Shown one piece after another: positions 35,201 to 46,869 of a DNA stretch of 64,000 nucleotides. Within the stretch, counting starts at the first letter, position 1. Each line of letters begins with the position of its first letter. Source of the stretch: Euryodendron excelsum (taxonomy: Eukaryota > Streptophyta > Magnoliopsida > Ericales > Pentaphylacaceae); NCBI GenBank assembly GCA_033060915.1, contig CM065389.1:24087001-24151000 (forward strand). The letters run 5' to 3'. A model generated the notes under the pieces. It searched no databases, had not been told where the DNA came from, and saw nothing but the letters and a program-made list of their open reading frames with translations. A program made the translations under genes and the position numbers.

Positions 35201-36242
35201 AAAATTTTATCGTACACAGAATTACGTCTAATCCTTTACCTATGTGATAAATGTATGCACTATAAGCAATCACATAGTAAAGTAAAGACACAAAAATTAT
35301 TGTGGAAACCTAAACTCGAAAAAAAAAATCACAGCCAGCAAACCAATCACTAAAATAGAGCAGTTTACACAAGCATAACTTACAAACAATAACAATTGAA
35401 CTCCACAATCAACATTCGAATCCTCAATATCTCTGGTCTAAGCCTGCTTGCTTGACTCCTCGAGTTTCTACTTTTTGGGCCTCGGTTTCAACACTTAATC
35501 CGCATAGTGTTCTCCGTCTTCAAAATCCTCTAAAGACAATCTCTTGTTGTTCTTTAGTTTAGAATCAATCAGTGAAGATACTAATGTCTTGTTGATATCA
35601 AGAAATCAAATCTTCACCTTCCTTCTTTAGATCTCTCTATAGTTCAGGCTTGTATGTATTTTACAATATATGAGAGTTCTAGAGTTCAAGTGTTTCTTTT
35701 TGTGCTCTTATAACCCTTTTTAAAAACGCCAGAAAAATAGGATGGAACTATCTCCTGATTGGCTGTAGAAAACTAGGCCAAAGAGTCTTTCTCGAATGGG
35801 AGAGTAATTCTAATTTGAACTAAAATTTATCGTATCACTCGAGCGATAGTTCACTCAAGCTAACTTCAAGTAATAGCCTCTGGAATTTTTCTTCTTGTTG
35901 ACCCAAAACAGTTTGCTCGAGCAACCGTCGAGTGATAGCTATTGGATATTTAACCTTCAAATTCTTGGTCACTTTGCTCAAGCAGTCTTGAGTTTGCTCT
36001 AGCGGTATTGCCCCTGTTGAGCTATTTGACCATTTTGATCCTAATTTTACAGGGAATGAAACCTGGCACTGAAATCAAACTTGATGAGCAGACAAATCAC
36101 CGTTACAAACCTAACAATCTCTCCCTTGGTGATTTTGTGTCAAAACAAATAAACTCAAAAGAAACAAAAACACCCCCTGTAACATTACAATTCCTGTCCT
36201 AAACCAACATGTCAACCAACTCAAACCAACCTTGACATAACA
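35201..36242 (-). repeat. Probable 5' LTR of copia element 2
   Basis: Lies upstream of the primer site. Minus-strand start TGTTATGTCAAGG (36242) is a plausible LTR start and the CGATAAAATTTT before the primer site a plausible end. No second LTR exists for comparison, so limits are uncertain. The region holds CTCGAGCGATAG-type motifs (35830-36000) that also occur near 51800. Confidence 0.5.
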
Positions 36243-37128
36243 AATTGATGTGCATGCTTGTTTGAGATTGAATCTTGTGTGCATAATTACCTGTATAAAT
36301 ATGAGTCAATGGTTTGATGATCTTTACCATATTAGTGATTCATGTTCATCTTAATGCACACTTCTCGAGACTTCTTAGAATTTTGAATCTACATTTATGA
36401 TGTATTTTAGCTGGTTCCACTATTGTTAAATATTTACGGATTGTCTCACACCTAGATTGACTTTTCGTCAATTCCCTCTCTCATTACTTATGAAAAGGGC
36501 TACCAGTGAATGTGAGTGCATCTACCATTTTTATATGACTAGAGGAGAATGCTAACTACTCATATGTGTGAAAGCCGCCATATCTTTACGTTTCTAGTAT
36601 TCCCACCATTGGAGAGATAGGGTTAGATTTTCATAAATAAAAAAAAGAGTCAAGAGTATGGGATGAGACATGTTTGATTTCTAGGTGTGTCAATCTGCAA
36701 GCTATTAGACATGGTATGCCATCCTAGATCACGCCCAGGGTCTATATTCTCATTGGTCTCTGTGAAGTTCATGCTTACAGCACTACATTTTCACTAATAT
36801 AATCTTGATCATCTCACGACTAATTGTGCTTGTTTTGTGTATATTTGATGTTGATTTTTTTAAGCTAAGCCGCATTGTGATATTCATAAATCTATATTTA
36901 CCGTACATTAATTGATCATGTCTTTATAGGGCTCCTATAACTTGAAAAGTTTAATAGTTCTACAAAAAAAAATTTGGACTTTCCTGCACTTTTAAATAGT
37001 TTTCAAAGTCTTCTCGAACTAAGAACGAAAGCTACCTGCTGATTTGCCAAAAGGGCAATATCGGTCGTCACTCAAGAGCCCCACTTGGAGGAATTTTCTT
37101 TTTCAGCAAAAGAGAGGGGGAGAACAAG
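36243..37128. other. No recognisable gene
   Basis: AT-rich sequence between the copia LTR and the tandem-array region. Short motifs such as AGGGCTACC and TGTGTGAAAG recur on the opposite strand near 52330-52370, so it may be a decayed relative of the sequence there. No motif-bearing frame. Confidence 0.35.
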
Positions 37129-37309
37129 TCAATGAGTTAAATCTCTACAAGTGATGTAAATGCTATCACATCCTAGCAAGAAAAGGGCAGAACCTAAAAA
37201 GGAAATCCTAATAAAAGAACATAAGTTCAAAATATTGCTTAATTCTGAGACATAACTCCTACAGCTAAACACAAACCCTGGGGCATCCCTGAGGCATCCC
37301 TGGGGCATG

Positions 37310-37645
37310 CATTTATTATCATCCCTATATAAACCTGTGCATTCATGACATGTAAACCTATATAATCTTGTGCATTCATCAGAAAGTATCACATGCATTC
37401 AATTTCATTCATGTATAAACTTGTGCAATTATTAAAAAGTATGACATGCGTTTAATTCCATTCCTATATAATCCCGTGCATTCATCAGAAAGTATGACAT
37501 GCATTCAATTCCATTCATGCATAAGCCTATGCATTCATAAAAAAATATGACATACATTTATTTCAATCCCTGTGTAAACCCGTATATTCATTTATTCATA
37601 TTCCTGTCTAATTTGTGCATCCATCCATGAGTATAACATACATCA
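37310..37645 (+). repeat. Tandem array, ~55-60 bp unit
   Basis: Five to six units each containing TGTGCATTCAT, AAAGTATGACATGC and TTCCATTC. Unit length varies and copies are diverged. Confidence 0.8.
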
Positions 37646-38389
37646 TTCTAACTTCCTGTGAAAACTTTACACAGCTTAATCCGACCGTTTTTGAAACGAT
37701 GAAGACTCCGGCAACATCCCACCCTCGACCTCCCTAATTAACTTTGGAAAGTCTGATTCAACCTTCTCAAATCAATAAAACTAGGGCAATCACCCACCTT
37801 ACACCTCCCATTCAATTTCAAACCAGTCTATCCATTCAAAAAAAAAAAAAAAAAAAAGAACCCACCAAAGATGTTTGACCCGCTCGATCTCTTAAAATTT
37901 TTAAAAGAGACCTCAACTGCTCCAGAAACAAACTCAAGACGTTTGACTTTAGAAAAGCACAACCCCTCAGAAGATATGTCAGCAAGAATCCTATTATGCC
38001 CAGCAAAAGCAGAATTCGGCAATCAAGTAAGCACCGAGTATTCCAATCTCCAGAAATCTCAATCCAAGAAACCACAAACGTCTTCTCCTCCAATGTTCAA
38101 GACAAAAGAACTGTAAGCAAATCCCTCCAAAGAAAAGGTATAATGTTTGCCAAATTAAATCAAAATGTTTCAAAAAGCGAAAGCTCTTGTCAAAATCATT
38201 TTCAAGTTCATAAAAATTTTCAAAACAAAAAGTTTCAACTCTAGTTTCAACATCCATTCCAAAAGATAAAAGCTCTTCCTTTTTTTCAAATTCCAAATAA
38301 TTTTCAACTTCAAAAGCTTTCAAAACTTTTTCTACAAAAGGTTTCAAATTCAAAAGATCAAAACTCTTACTTCCTTTCAAATTCAAAAT

Positions 38390-38900
38390 CAACTTTCAAA
38401 GTCAAATAAGTTTTTCTAAAACTTTTCTTCAAAAAGTTTCAAGTCAAAACGAATTTCCTAAATGTTTTGCTTTCAAAAAATCAAAAGTTTCAAGTCAAAA
38501 CAAATTTCCTAAATGTTTTGCTTTCAAAAAATCAAAAGTTTCAAATCAAAATGAATCTCCTTTTCATGAATTCAAATTTTAGGTCAAATTGAATTTTCTA
38601 AACATTATTGCCTTTAACAAAACAAGTTTCAAGTCAAATCAATTTTGAGGTTTTCTAATCTTTTCCTTCAAAAAAAAAAAAAGTTTCAATTCTAACCAAG
38701 TTCTAGGTTTTCTGAACTTTTTTCTTCAAAAAAAAAAAACATAGTCTCAAGGTTTTCTGAACTTTTTCCTTCAAAAAGTTTCCATTCTAATCATTCTTGA
38801 AGTTTTCTAAACGTTTTCCTTCAAAAAGTTTCATTTCAAAATCATTTCACCAATTTTCCAAAGCTTTTTCCTTCAAAAAGTTTAATCTCAAAAGTAAAAT
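38390..38900 (+). repeat. Tandem array, ~50 bp unit
   Basis: Repeats of AAAAGTTTCAAGTCAAAAC, TTTCCTAAATGTTTTGC and CTTCAAAAAGTTTC. Two adjacent units at 38437-38540 are nearly identical. Confidence 0.8.
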
Positions 38901-38904
38901 TTTG

Positions 38905-39420
38905 GGTTTTTAAGCTTTCGCCTCAAAAAGCCTAATTTTTAAAGATTTGGGTTTTCAAACTTTTGCCTGAAAAAGTCTAATTTTCAAAGATTCGAGTTTT
39001 CATGCTTTCAGCTCACAATGCCTAATTTTCAAAGATTCGGGTTTTCAAGCATTCGCCTCAAAAAGCCTAATTTTCAAAGATTCATGTTTTTAGGCTTTCG
39101 CCTTGAAAAGCCTAATTTTCAAAGATTCGAGTTTTCTAGCTTTAACATCAAAAAGCCTAATTTTCAAAGATTTGAGTTTTCTAGTTTTCGCCTAAAAAAC
39201 TTAGCTTTCCAAAATTTTCAGGTTTCTCGAGCTTTCTCCTTCAAAAGCTCAGTTTTCAAAACATGTTCTCAGGTTTCTTGAGCCTTTTCCTTCAAAAGCT
39301 CCGTTTTTCAAAAATCTCGGAGTTTCAAGCTTTCGCTTAAAAAAGCCTAACTTTTAAAAAATCTAGTTTTCTAACTTTCGCCTCAAAAATGCCTAGCTTT
39401 CCAAAATTTTCGGGTTTCCG
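38905..39420 (+). repeat. Tandem array, ~44 bp unit
   Basis: About ten units of TTTCGCCTCAAAAAGCCTAA, TTTTCAAAGATTCGGGTTTT. Later units change to CTTTCTCCTTCAAAAGCTC, grading into the next array. Confidence 0.85.
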
Positions 39421-39960
39421 AGCTTTGTTCGAAAAAGCAAATTAGGTTTCAGAGCTTCCTCCTAAAAAGCATATTGGATTTTCGAGCTTCCTCTAAAATA
39501 GATTGGGTTTTCGAGCTTGTTCTGAAAAAGCAAATTGGGTTTTTGAGCTTCTTTTGAAAAAGCAACTTGGGTTTTCAAACATCCTCCAAAAAAGCAAATT
39601 GAATTTTCGAGCTTTCTCTGAAAAAGCAGATTGGGTTTTCGAGCTTCCTCCAAAAAAGCAGATTTCAAAAAGCAGATTGGGTTTCAGAGCTCCCTCCAAG
39701 AAAGCATATTGGGTTTTCAAGCTTTCTTTGAAAAAGAAGATTGGGGTTTTTGAGCTTTCTTCGTCAAAAGCAAATTGGGTTTCTGAGCCTCATTTGAAAA
39801 AAGATTAGGCTTTCGAGCTTCCTCTAAAAAAAAAATTAGGTTTCCGAGCTTCCTCCAAAAAAATAAATTAGGTTTCTGAGTTTCTTCCGAAAAGCATATT
39901 GGGATTCTGAGCTTCCTCCAAAAAAAGTTGATTGGGTTTTCGAGCCTCTTTCTTCAAAAG
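39421..39960 (+). repeat. Tandem array, ~32-35 bp unit
   Basis: Many units of TTGGGTTTTCGAGCTTCCTC and AAAAAGCA. The peptide frames on both strands here simply translate the repeat. Confidence 0.85.
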
Positions 39961-40250
39961 TAGATATCAACCTTGAACCTCCCTAGAGGAGCAGCATTCT
40001 GCCAGATGGAGCATCAGTTCAAGAAGAATCAGGTTCCATATATCAACCTTGAACCTCTCTAGAGGAGCAGCATTCCGCCAAACGGAGCGTCAGTTCAAGA
40101 AGATTTAGTTTTCAGACATCAAATTGAACCTCCCAGAGGATGCACCCTTCTGCTAGACGGAATGTCAGTTAAGAGGAAATTAGTGTCAAGATATTAGCCC
40201 TAAACCTTCCCAGAGGAGTACCATTCCACTAGACAGAATATCGATTCGAG
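39961..40250 (+). repeat. Tandem array, ~70-75 bp unit
   Basis: Four units with TTGAACCTCCCTAGAGGAGC, CATTCTGCCAGA-GGAGC and CAGTTCAAGA. The AGAGG-CCTCT part makes a short stem in each unit. Confidence 0.85.
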
Positions 40251-40341
40251 ATAACTTATTCAAATATGGTCCTTCTAATCACTTCGCGCCCAAAATGGGA
40301 TTCTTATGTTATTATTTTTCTACCTTCGACAAACAAAGACA

Positions 40342-40357
40342 GAAAAAGAGGGGTAGC
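40342..40357 (+). promoter_or_regulatory. Polypurine tract
   Basis: GAAAAAGAGGGGTAGC sits directly before the TGTAAGCACCCC start of LTR E. This is where plus-strand DNA synthesis primes in LTR retrotransposons and shows LTR E is a 3' LTR. Confidence 0.75.
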
Positions 40358-40544
40358 TGTAAGCACCCCATTTTTGCCCGCTAAGCAATCTCCAGGCTGG
40401 TTGGATTCAGTTTCAAACATCACAACACATATGAGCTCAAGACGGCTTTTCCAATCTCCAATCCAATTAACTGGTCGCTTCCTAAGCTCGTAAGGCCCAA
40501 TAGAAGTTAAAAAGACCATATTGCCCTTAGGCACTCCAGGTAAC

Positions 40545-40880
40545 TTTTTTAGACTTGGCGGTCTCAAGAACCAAAGCCATCCAGGCAGCTTACTGAGACC
40601 AAGCGGTCTTGGGAGCTAACGCCATCTAGGCAGCTTTCCGAGAGTGGGCAGTCTCAGGAACCAATGCCATGCAGGTAGCTTCCCAATATTAGGCAATCTC
40701 GAGGACCAACACCTTTATCAAATTCTAGACGATTCACTTCTGGCACCTGCTAGCCCGTCAATGTAGAATGTTTATCATCTAGTAGTTCTCCAAAATCAGG
40801 CGATTTCGGGGACTAACACCACCCTACAGGTAGCTCTTTGAAACTGGGCGGTCTTAGGAACCAACATCGCACAGGTAGCT
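40545..40880 (+). repeat. ~58-bp tandem repeats near the start of LTR E
   Basis: Units contain GGCAGCTTxCxGAGA, GGCGGTCTCAAGAACCAA and AxCGCCATCxAGGC. Counterpart of the array in LTR D. The copia element inserted at the last unit. Confidence 0.8.
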
Positions 40881-41118
40881 TATTGGTCCAATAGGCAATC
40901 GAAGAGGGGGGGTGAATTGGGTTTTTCGAATGTTAATGCAAGTTAAGATTAGTTAAAATTAATCTAAACAATATAGCAGTAGTTAATCTATGTGTAAAGC
41001 AATGTTATCAATAGAAGTAAAGAAAACATAGCAATAGAAGAGAGACACAGATTTACCGAGGTTCAACCACAAACCGTGGTCTACATCCTCACCCCAAGAC
41101 CTCCTTGAAGTCTTCTTT
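40881..41118 (-). repeat. 3' LTR remnant of copia element 3
   Basis: Aligns with 44234-44470, the end of the 5' LTR (TTGGTCCAAT, GGGGGGTGAATTGGGTTTTT, ACCGAGGTTCAACCACAAAC). Breaks off at 41118. The terminal TG is TA here. Confidence 0.9.
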
Positions 41119-41945
41119 CACAAACCGTGGTCTCTTTCTTTTTGAGGTTCCTCATTTGAGCTTGGTTGGATGTCCAGCTTTTCCATTCCAGATTCTAGCT
41201 CATCTGCATCATCACTTGCAACATTCTTTGAAGAAGGATTAAGTTCATCAAAAGTGATGTGGACAGATTCTTCAACAACTAGAGTCCTCTTATTAAAGAC
41301 TCTACAAGCCTTGCTATGTGTTGAATAGCCAAGAAATACACCCTCATCTGATTTAGCATTAAACTTACTGAGGTTGTGTTTATTGTTATTCAATACAAAA
41401 CATTTACATCCAAAAGCTTTAAAGTATGAGACATTTGGTTTCTTTTCTTTCCAAAGTTTAAAGGGGGTTTTGTTTAAAAACTTTCTAAATAAAATTCGAT
41501 TTAAAACATAACAAGCTGTGTTAACAGCTTCAGTCCAAAAGTATTTTGGTAAACCATTTTCACAAAGCATGGTTCTACCCATTTCTTCTAAAACTCTGTT
41601 TTTCCTTTCAACAACCCCATTTTGTTGAGGTGTTCTAGGAGCTGAGAAATTGTGATCAAAACCATTTTCATCACAAAACATTTCAAAAGGTTTACAATCG
41701 AATTCCCCTCCATGATCAGTCCTAATAGAAGTAATTGAAATTCCTTTTTCATTTTGGACTTTTCTACAAAATTTTATAAAGAAGACAATTGTCTCATCCT
41801 TATGAGTTAAGAAGAATGTCCATGTAAATCTAGAATAATCATCGACAATAATAAGTGCATATTGTTTACCGCCAAGACTTAGAGTCCTAGTAGGTCCAAA
41901 TAAATCCATATGCAATAGTTGAAATGGCCTAGAGGTAGTAAGCAT
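41119..41945 (-). pseudogene. Copia integrase core, uninterrupted, C-terminally truncated
   Basis: 275-residue frame starting just before LLHMDLFGPTR. DDE residues are all present: Asp in DDYSRFTWTF, Asp in IRTDHGGEFD, Glu in NGVVERKNRVLEEMGRTML. The plant copia motif YVLNRILFRKFLNKTPFKLW and the FGCKCFVLN and GVFLGYSTHSKACRVFN segment follow, ending within the integrase tail. Upstream of the Met the pre-integrase zinc domain continues in the same frame. No RT follows. It would join element DNA to the host; the element as a whole cannot move. Confidence 0.95.
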
Positions 41946-42545
41946 GTTTAAAGATTTGAAAGAAATTCTAGTTTGTTTACCTAATTGACAAGCATCACAA
42001 ATTCTGTTTTTTTTTAAATTTTATCTTTGGAAGACCTTTGACTAAATCATATTTAGAAACTTTTGAAAGTATGCTCATACTAATATGACCAAGTCTTCTA
42101 TGCCACAACCAACTTTCATCACTATTCATAACAATAAGAATTCTATTTTGCATGAAGATAAATCATTAAGATTGAAAACATAAATATTGCCTTATCTATG
42201 TCCAGTGAGAATTATCTTGTTATCATTAATGTCAATTACATCACATTTAGTGGATTCAAATACAACCTTGCACCCTTTGTCGCACAATTGACTAATGCTC
42301 AAAAGATTGTGTTTGAGTCCCTTAACAAGTAGTACATTTTCGATAGAGGTAGAGGAATTCTTACCAATACTACCTATACCGAGGATCTTTCCTTTGCTAT
42401 TGTCACCAAATGTGACAAGACCTCCATCCTTTGGAGAGAGAGAAATGAATTGAGCTTCATCCCCCGTCATGTGCCTTGAGCATCTACTATCCAAGTACCA
42501 ATGATCTTTCTTGGATTTGACTTGAAGGCAAACCTACAGCAGAGT
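41946..42545 (-). pseudogene. Copia protease end and GAG-pre-integrase domain
   Basis: 42494-42192 reads [42 protein letters not shown]. The copia protease active site is DSG; here it is DSR. Upstream two stops occur in the same frame. 42190-41946 on the minus strand continues with LWHRRLGH, GLPK and ICDACQLGKQTR, the zinc-binding pre-integrase. An A9 run at 42005 may cause a frame slip. Confidence 0.9.
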
Positions 42546-44177
42546 TTATCTGATCTTAGGTACCCAAATCATCTTGGGTCCTTGGGGGTTAGTCCTCATT
42601 GGTCTTCTAGAGACCCATGCATTGCTAGGAACATTTGATTTCTGTAAGGCAAAGCATCTACTAGCAATGTGTCCCTTTTTATGACAGTAAAAACATGAGA
42701 TTTGTGATTTTCCAGTTGAAGTTCCAAATCTCCCTTTTGAAAATTTCTTCCTTTTAAATGAATCAAAACCAAGACCAGCTTTGTCAAGAGAACAATTTTG
42801 TTTACCTAAGATTGCATCAAGTTTTTCTTTTCTATTTACACATTTATGAAGACTTGTTTCCAAGTGTTTAACTTTATCAAGCAAAATGTGATTTTCTTTT
42901 GAAAAGTCCTTTTGAAAAGAATTTTTCTTAATCCTATCCTTTAAGACACAAACTTCACTTTTCAAAACTCCATTTTCCTTTTGCAAGTTCTCATTTTCAA
43001 CAGTAAGAGTAGAAATCATCTTCTTAAGAAGTCCATTTTTAATTCCCAATTTTCTGAATTCACAAATTAAATCATCAAAGACATCTTGTAATTCATTAAA
43101 AGTAAATTAGGATGAATCAGATACCTCACTATCATCATTATGAGCCATGAGACATAAGTTAGCCACTTCCTGTGGTTCAGTTTCTTCCTCGGAGCTTGAT
43201 TCTTCATCATCACTCCATGTCATGACTGCCATGGCCTTCTTTCCTTGATATTTCTTTCCTCTCTTTCTGAGCAGAGGACATTCTACCTTCATGTGGCCAA
43301 GTTTCTTGCGTTCATAGCAGATTATGTTGGAGTCTTTGTTAAATTCTCCCTTGGCTTCATACTTCTTTCCACCTCTCCATTTATTTTTTATGAATCTCCT
43401 GAATTTCCTAGTGATGAGAGCAATTTCATCTTCATTCTCTTCACTTGCTGATTCATCATCTTGACAGGTGGATTGGAATGCAACTACTCTTTTCTTCTTT
43501 TCTTCATCCTCTTGGGCATGTTGCTTTTGTGTGAGCTCATGTGTCATTAGAGAGCCCAAGAGTTCTTCCAGTGGTAGAGTATTAAGGTCCTTTGCTTCTT
43601 GAATTGCTATGACCTTGGCTTCCCAAGCCTTTGGCAAAGACCTTAGAATCTTCCTTACCTGTTCACTGTTAGGACACACTTTTCCAAGAGATTTTAAGCC
43701 ATTAATAATATTAGTGAACCTAGTGAACATTTCATTGATAGATTCTTCATGTTTCATTTTGAACAATTCATAGTTATGTACCAATATGTTGATCTTAGAT
43801 TCTTTAACTTGATTGGTACCTTCATGTGTGACTTCTAGTCTATCCCATATTTCCTTAGCAGATTCACAAGTGGAAATACGATTGAATTCATTGGGATCAA
43901 GTGCACAATATAGGATATTCATAACTTTAGCATTAGATTGTAGCATTTTCAGATCATCTTCATCCCATTCAAATTCTAGTTTAGGGACAACCATTTGTTC
44001 TATTCTGGAAGTAGGAGTTTTAGGTCCATTTACAATAAGTCTCCAAAGTTCATAATCTACCGATTGGATATAGATTCTCATTCTATTTTTTCAATAATTG
44101 TAATTTGTGCCATTAAACATAGGTGGTCTATTTGTGGATTGACCCTCACTAAGAGAGCTTCCGAAATTGGTTGCCAT
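42546..44177 (-). pseudogene. Copia element 3 gag, two in-frame stops
   Basis: Starts at ATG 44177 after the primer site. The opening FNGTNYN is followed by TGA in place of the conserved Trp, then MRIYIQSVDYELWRLI. 44081-43107 carries UBN2 motifs (NEFNRISTCESAKEIWDRLE, VRKILRSLPKAWEAK) and a zinc knuckle CYERKKLGHMKVEC with the second Cys changed to Arg. After a TAA at about 43107 the same frame continues with a coiled coil and an intact knuckle CFYCHKKGHIASRC, ending GPKMIWVPK. Same family as the gag at 14403. Confidence 0.93.
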
Positions 44178-44219
44178 GGATCTATTCCTAGGATGTTAAG
44201 CCTTAAAACAGGAATACTT

Positions 44220-44232
44220 GCTCTGATACCAA
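44220..44232 (-). promoter_or_regulatory. Primer-binding site of copia element 3
   Basis: Minus strand TTGGTATCAGAGC, perfect match to the tRNA-Met primer site, one base after the LTR end CCAACA. Confidence 0.95.
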
Positions 44233-44233
44233 T

Positions 44234-46344
44234 TGTTGGTCCAATGGGCAACTGAAGAGGGGGGTGAATTGGGTTTTTCAAATATTAATGCAAGTTAAGA
44301 TTAATTAAAATTAATCTAAACAATATAGCAGTGGTTAATCTATGTATAAAGCAATGTTATCAATAGAAGTAAAGAAAACAGAGCAATAGAAGAGAGACAC
44401 ACATTTACCGAGGTTCAACCACAAACCGTGGTCTACGTCCTCACCTCAAGACATCCTTGAAGTCTTCTTCCACTATGTAATCAACTATTACAAGATGGGC
44501 TGCTGATTGACAAAGTGCTCAGCTTACTCTACAAGAACTCCTTACTGAGCTCTTTAATTCCCAAGTGGTTTTGTCCAAGCTCCACTCAAACTTTACAAGA
44601 GTTTTGCTTCACACAAGAGAACTCTCAAACTCTCAGTTACAAGTGTATAGAAATATACAACTCACCCTCTACAAAGAGTAGATTTTACATTCAAAGCTCA
44701 CAGATGAAGGTAGGAAGAATATTCAGTGTATATCAGTGATTCTTATCTCTTGTTGTTTCTTCCTCTTGATTCTTATGTATAAATGCAGTTGGAGGCTAGT
44801 ATATATACCCTTGCATTCATTCCATCCATTGGAGGTGGTTGGGCATCATTAATGTGCGTCCAATCCGTTATAACGTTAAGAAAAATAGTCGTTATAATAG
44901 AGGGAGTCGGCTCCATTTTTTGTGGTGTCGACACTTCCTGCTTTTGCATTTACCAGACGATGTTCACTGAGTTCATGAGTCCCCTCTTCATGTTGATGAA
45001 GTGACTCCTTGTTCATTTGTCTTCTTCATATTAGGCTTCTGCTGTCATGAGGTGACACTTCTGCTTCAAGTGTCCACTCATTGATCATTTAAACTTCCAG
45101 CCTTTTGCTTCTGCTACCAGGAGGCGACACTTCATCTTCATGTGTCCGCTCATTGATCATCTTATCTTCAAGCCTTGGCGTGTGTCTCTATGAGGCGACA
45201 CTTCATTACAATGTGTCCACTCATTGTCTATTTGATCTCTAGACATTTCGCTTCTGAGATCAAGAGGCGATACATTATTTTCGTGAGTCCCCTCATTGTT
45301 CAATATGTCTTCAGGCCTTTTACGTCTGTGATCAGGAGGCGACTCCTCATTTTCATGAGTCCCCTCATTGCCCAGAATTCAGCTTTTAGATTTCTATTGA
45401 TCAAGCTTTATCAAAGCACTGTTGTAAGAACTTCAAGGAGTATGTCTTTGGGGTATGATGATCAATCAAATCTTCTTAACTCATCAGAGTTTACTTCTAT
45501 TTAATTTGGATTGAATCAATCATTGGATGTTGATCTTCTTCTTGAATCCCAAACTGTCAAAGCTTCATTAGATCGATGATAATCTTTTCTTCTTCATTTG
45601 CAAAGCTCCTTCTATCATTGTAGGATATCTTCTTCAATGCCAATCTACCTCAATTGTGTAGAGCCTCACACTGCTTCAAATCTGATTTCTTCTCTTTGAT
45701 AGCAATTCTTCATTTTTCATTAAACTCATTTCAATGAGACTTTTGCAAACTTGATGAAATCTCTTCACACATGTAATCTTCATTGATTCTTTACACTGTA
45801 GAAGAATACTTCACTTGGATTCCATGTAGAGATCAGATATTCATTGTGAGCCATCTTCTCAGCAACTTTAATCACATTGTCTTGAATTGGTCTTAGCATA
45901 CCAGATGAAATCTTCTCCTAAGCATTTTCCAAATTCTTCAACAGACAATACATCTTCAACTGAGCATTGCACCTCCTCAACTGATGAAGTCTTCAATTTA
46001 TCTTGAAAATCAATTTTCATCGAAACTATGCACACTTAAAAGAAGCTTTAATTGAACACCTTCAATCTCTTCAAATGTAAGACATTTGCTTGAAGTAGAG
46101 ATAGGCATCTTTTTCCAGTTTGGTTCATTGCATAGCCCTTTGAATTCATTGCTTGCTTCTTGAACTTGTTGTGCATTCTCTTTGACATGTATTAGACTTA
46201 AGATTTAACTTTAAGTCTTAGTTATGAACTATGTTAATCTGCACACTAAGTAGATTCATTAGTAACATAACACAAGGTTTAGTTATCATCAAAATCAACA
46301 TGGGAATTAACCTTGAGTCAACAAGGATCAACCTTGACTCAACA
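44234..46344 (-). repeat. 5' LTR of copia element 3
   Basis: 2111 bp, minus strand TGTTGAGTCA to GGACCAACA. Its end matches the 3' remnant at 40881, and TAGCT flanks its start. Contains repeated GAGGCGACACTTC and TGTCCACTCATTGATCAT blocks (45045-45370), a local tandem array of about 60-65 bp, and a CT-rich region. Confidence 0.93.
45040..45370 (-). repeat. ~62-bp tandem array in the copia LTR
   Basis: About five units each with GAGGCGACACTTC, TGTCCGCTCATTG and TTCAGGCCTTTTGC-like parts. Lies in the upstream half of the LTR on the minus strand. Confidence 0.8.
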
Positions 46345-46869
46345 TAGCTTTCCAAGACCGAGCAGTCTCGGGAACCAACACCTAGGTTAACACTGGCGCC
46401 TGCTAGCTTGATTCGATGAAAAATGACTAAACCTACCCCTTGGGCCTCCAAGCACGTCTTTGAGAAAGTTTAAAATCCCACAAGACGGTAAGTCCACCCT
46501 TCCAAAATGTTCCTAGATAGTTAGGCACACTCAATATGCCATCCTAACTAATTTCGATCCCTTTCCGGTCAACTTTGATCAAAATGACCGTTTTGCCCCT
46601 AAGCACCCACCCCAGCACAGTACAAATCCCACCAAACAGCAAAAACACCTGCCCAGACTGTCCTCGAACAATCCGGTATGTTTACTATGCCGCTCCAATC
46701 CATCCTGACCCTTTTTCGACCAATTTCGGTCAAAATGACCATTTTACCCCTAGTGGCCCGAGCACGCCCCGAAACCACACCAGTTCTGGATACCAAAATC
46801 GCTAATCTTATCATATGCCCATGTTCAGCTCAAGGTGAGTCTTGTGACTCTAAACGCTTCCAACTCAAC

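Larger units (their letters stand above)
23226..36242 (-). mobile_element. Copia element 2, split by two solo LTRs
   Basis: On the minus strand the order is LTR (36242-35201), primer site, gag (35160-33459), zinc-knuckle region (28967-28646), protease/GAG-pre-integrase (23896-23226). Similarity resumes correctly across two inserted solo LTRs (D 28968-33458 and C 23902-28640), each bounded by a target duplication. Integrase, RT and RNase H are missing: similarity ends at LVHMDLMG (about 23240), the very start of integrase. Many stops interrupt it. Confidence 0.85.
37129..40357 (+). mobile_element. 3' untranslated region of a Tat/Ogre-like gypsy element
   Basis: The stretch is non-coding and made of successive tandem arrays (next entries), ending in a polypurine tract immediately before LTR E. 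Long internal 3' regions packed with tandem repeats are known for Ogre-type elements. Left limit is not defined. The frames in this stretch (for example 39018-39281, a repeated LKKPNFQRFEFSS peptide) are by-products of the repeats, not genes. Confidence 0.65.
40881..46344 (-). mobile_element. Copia element 3, nested in LTR E
   Basis: Minus-strand order: 5' LTR (46344-44234), primer site, gag, zinc knuckle, protease/pre-integrase, integrase, 3' LTR remnant (41118-40881). Perfect 5-bp flanks TAGCT (40876-40880 and 46345-46349) prove the insertion limits. RT, RNase H and most of the 3' LTR are deleted between integrase and 41118. Most stops are single changes in an otherwise continuous frame, so the element is younger than its neighbours. 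Confidence 0.95.

Noticed and set aside
37828..38392. Long frames near an A18 run
   Set aside because: Up to five overlapping frames on both strands with low-complexity F/K content; no conserved motif.
37310..39960. Possible CRISPR-like or protein-coding repeats
   Set aside because: Units are directly adjacent with no unique spacers, the context is a plant retroelement 3' region, and the frames (e.g. 39018-39281, 39462-39808) merely translate the repeats on both strands.
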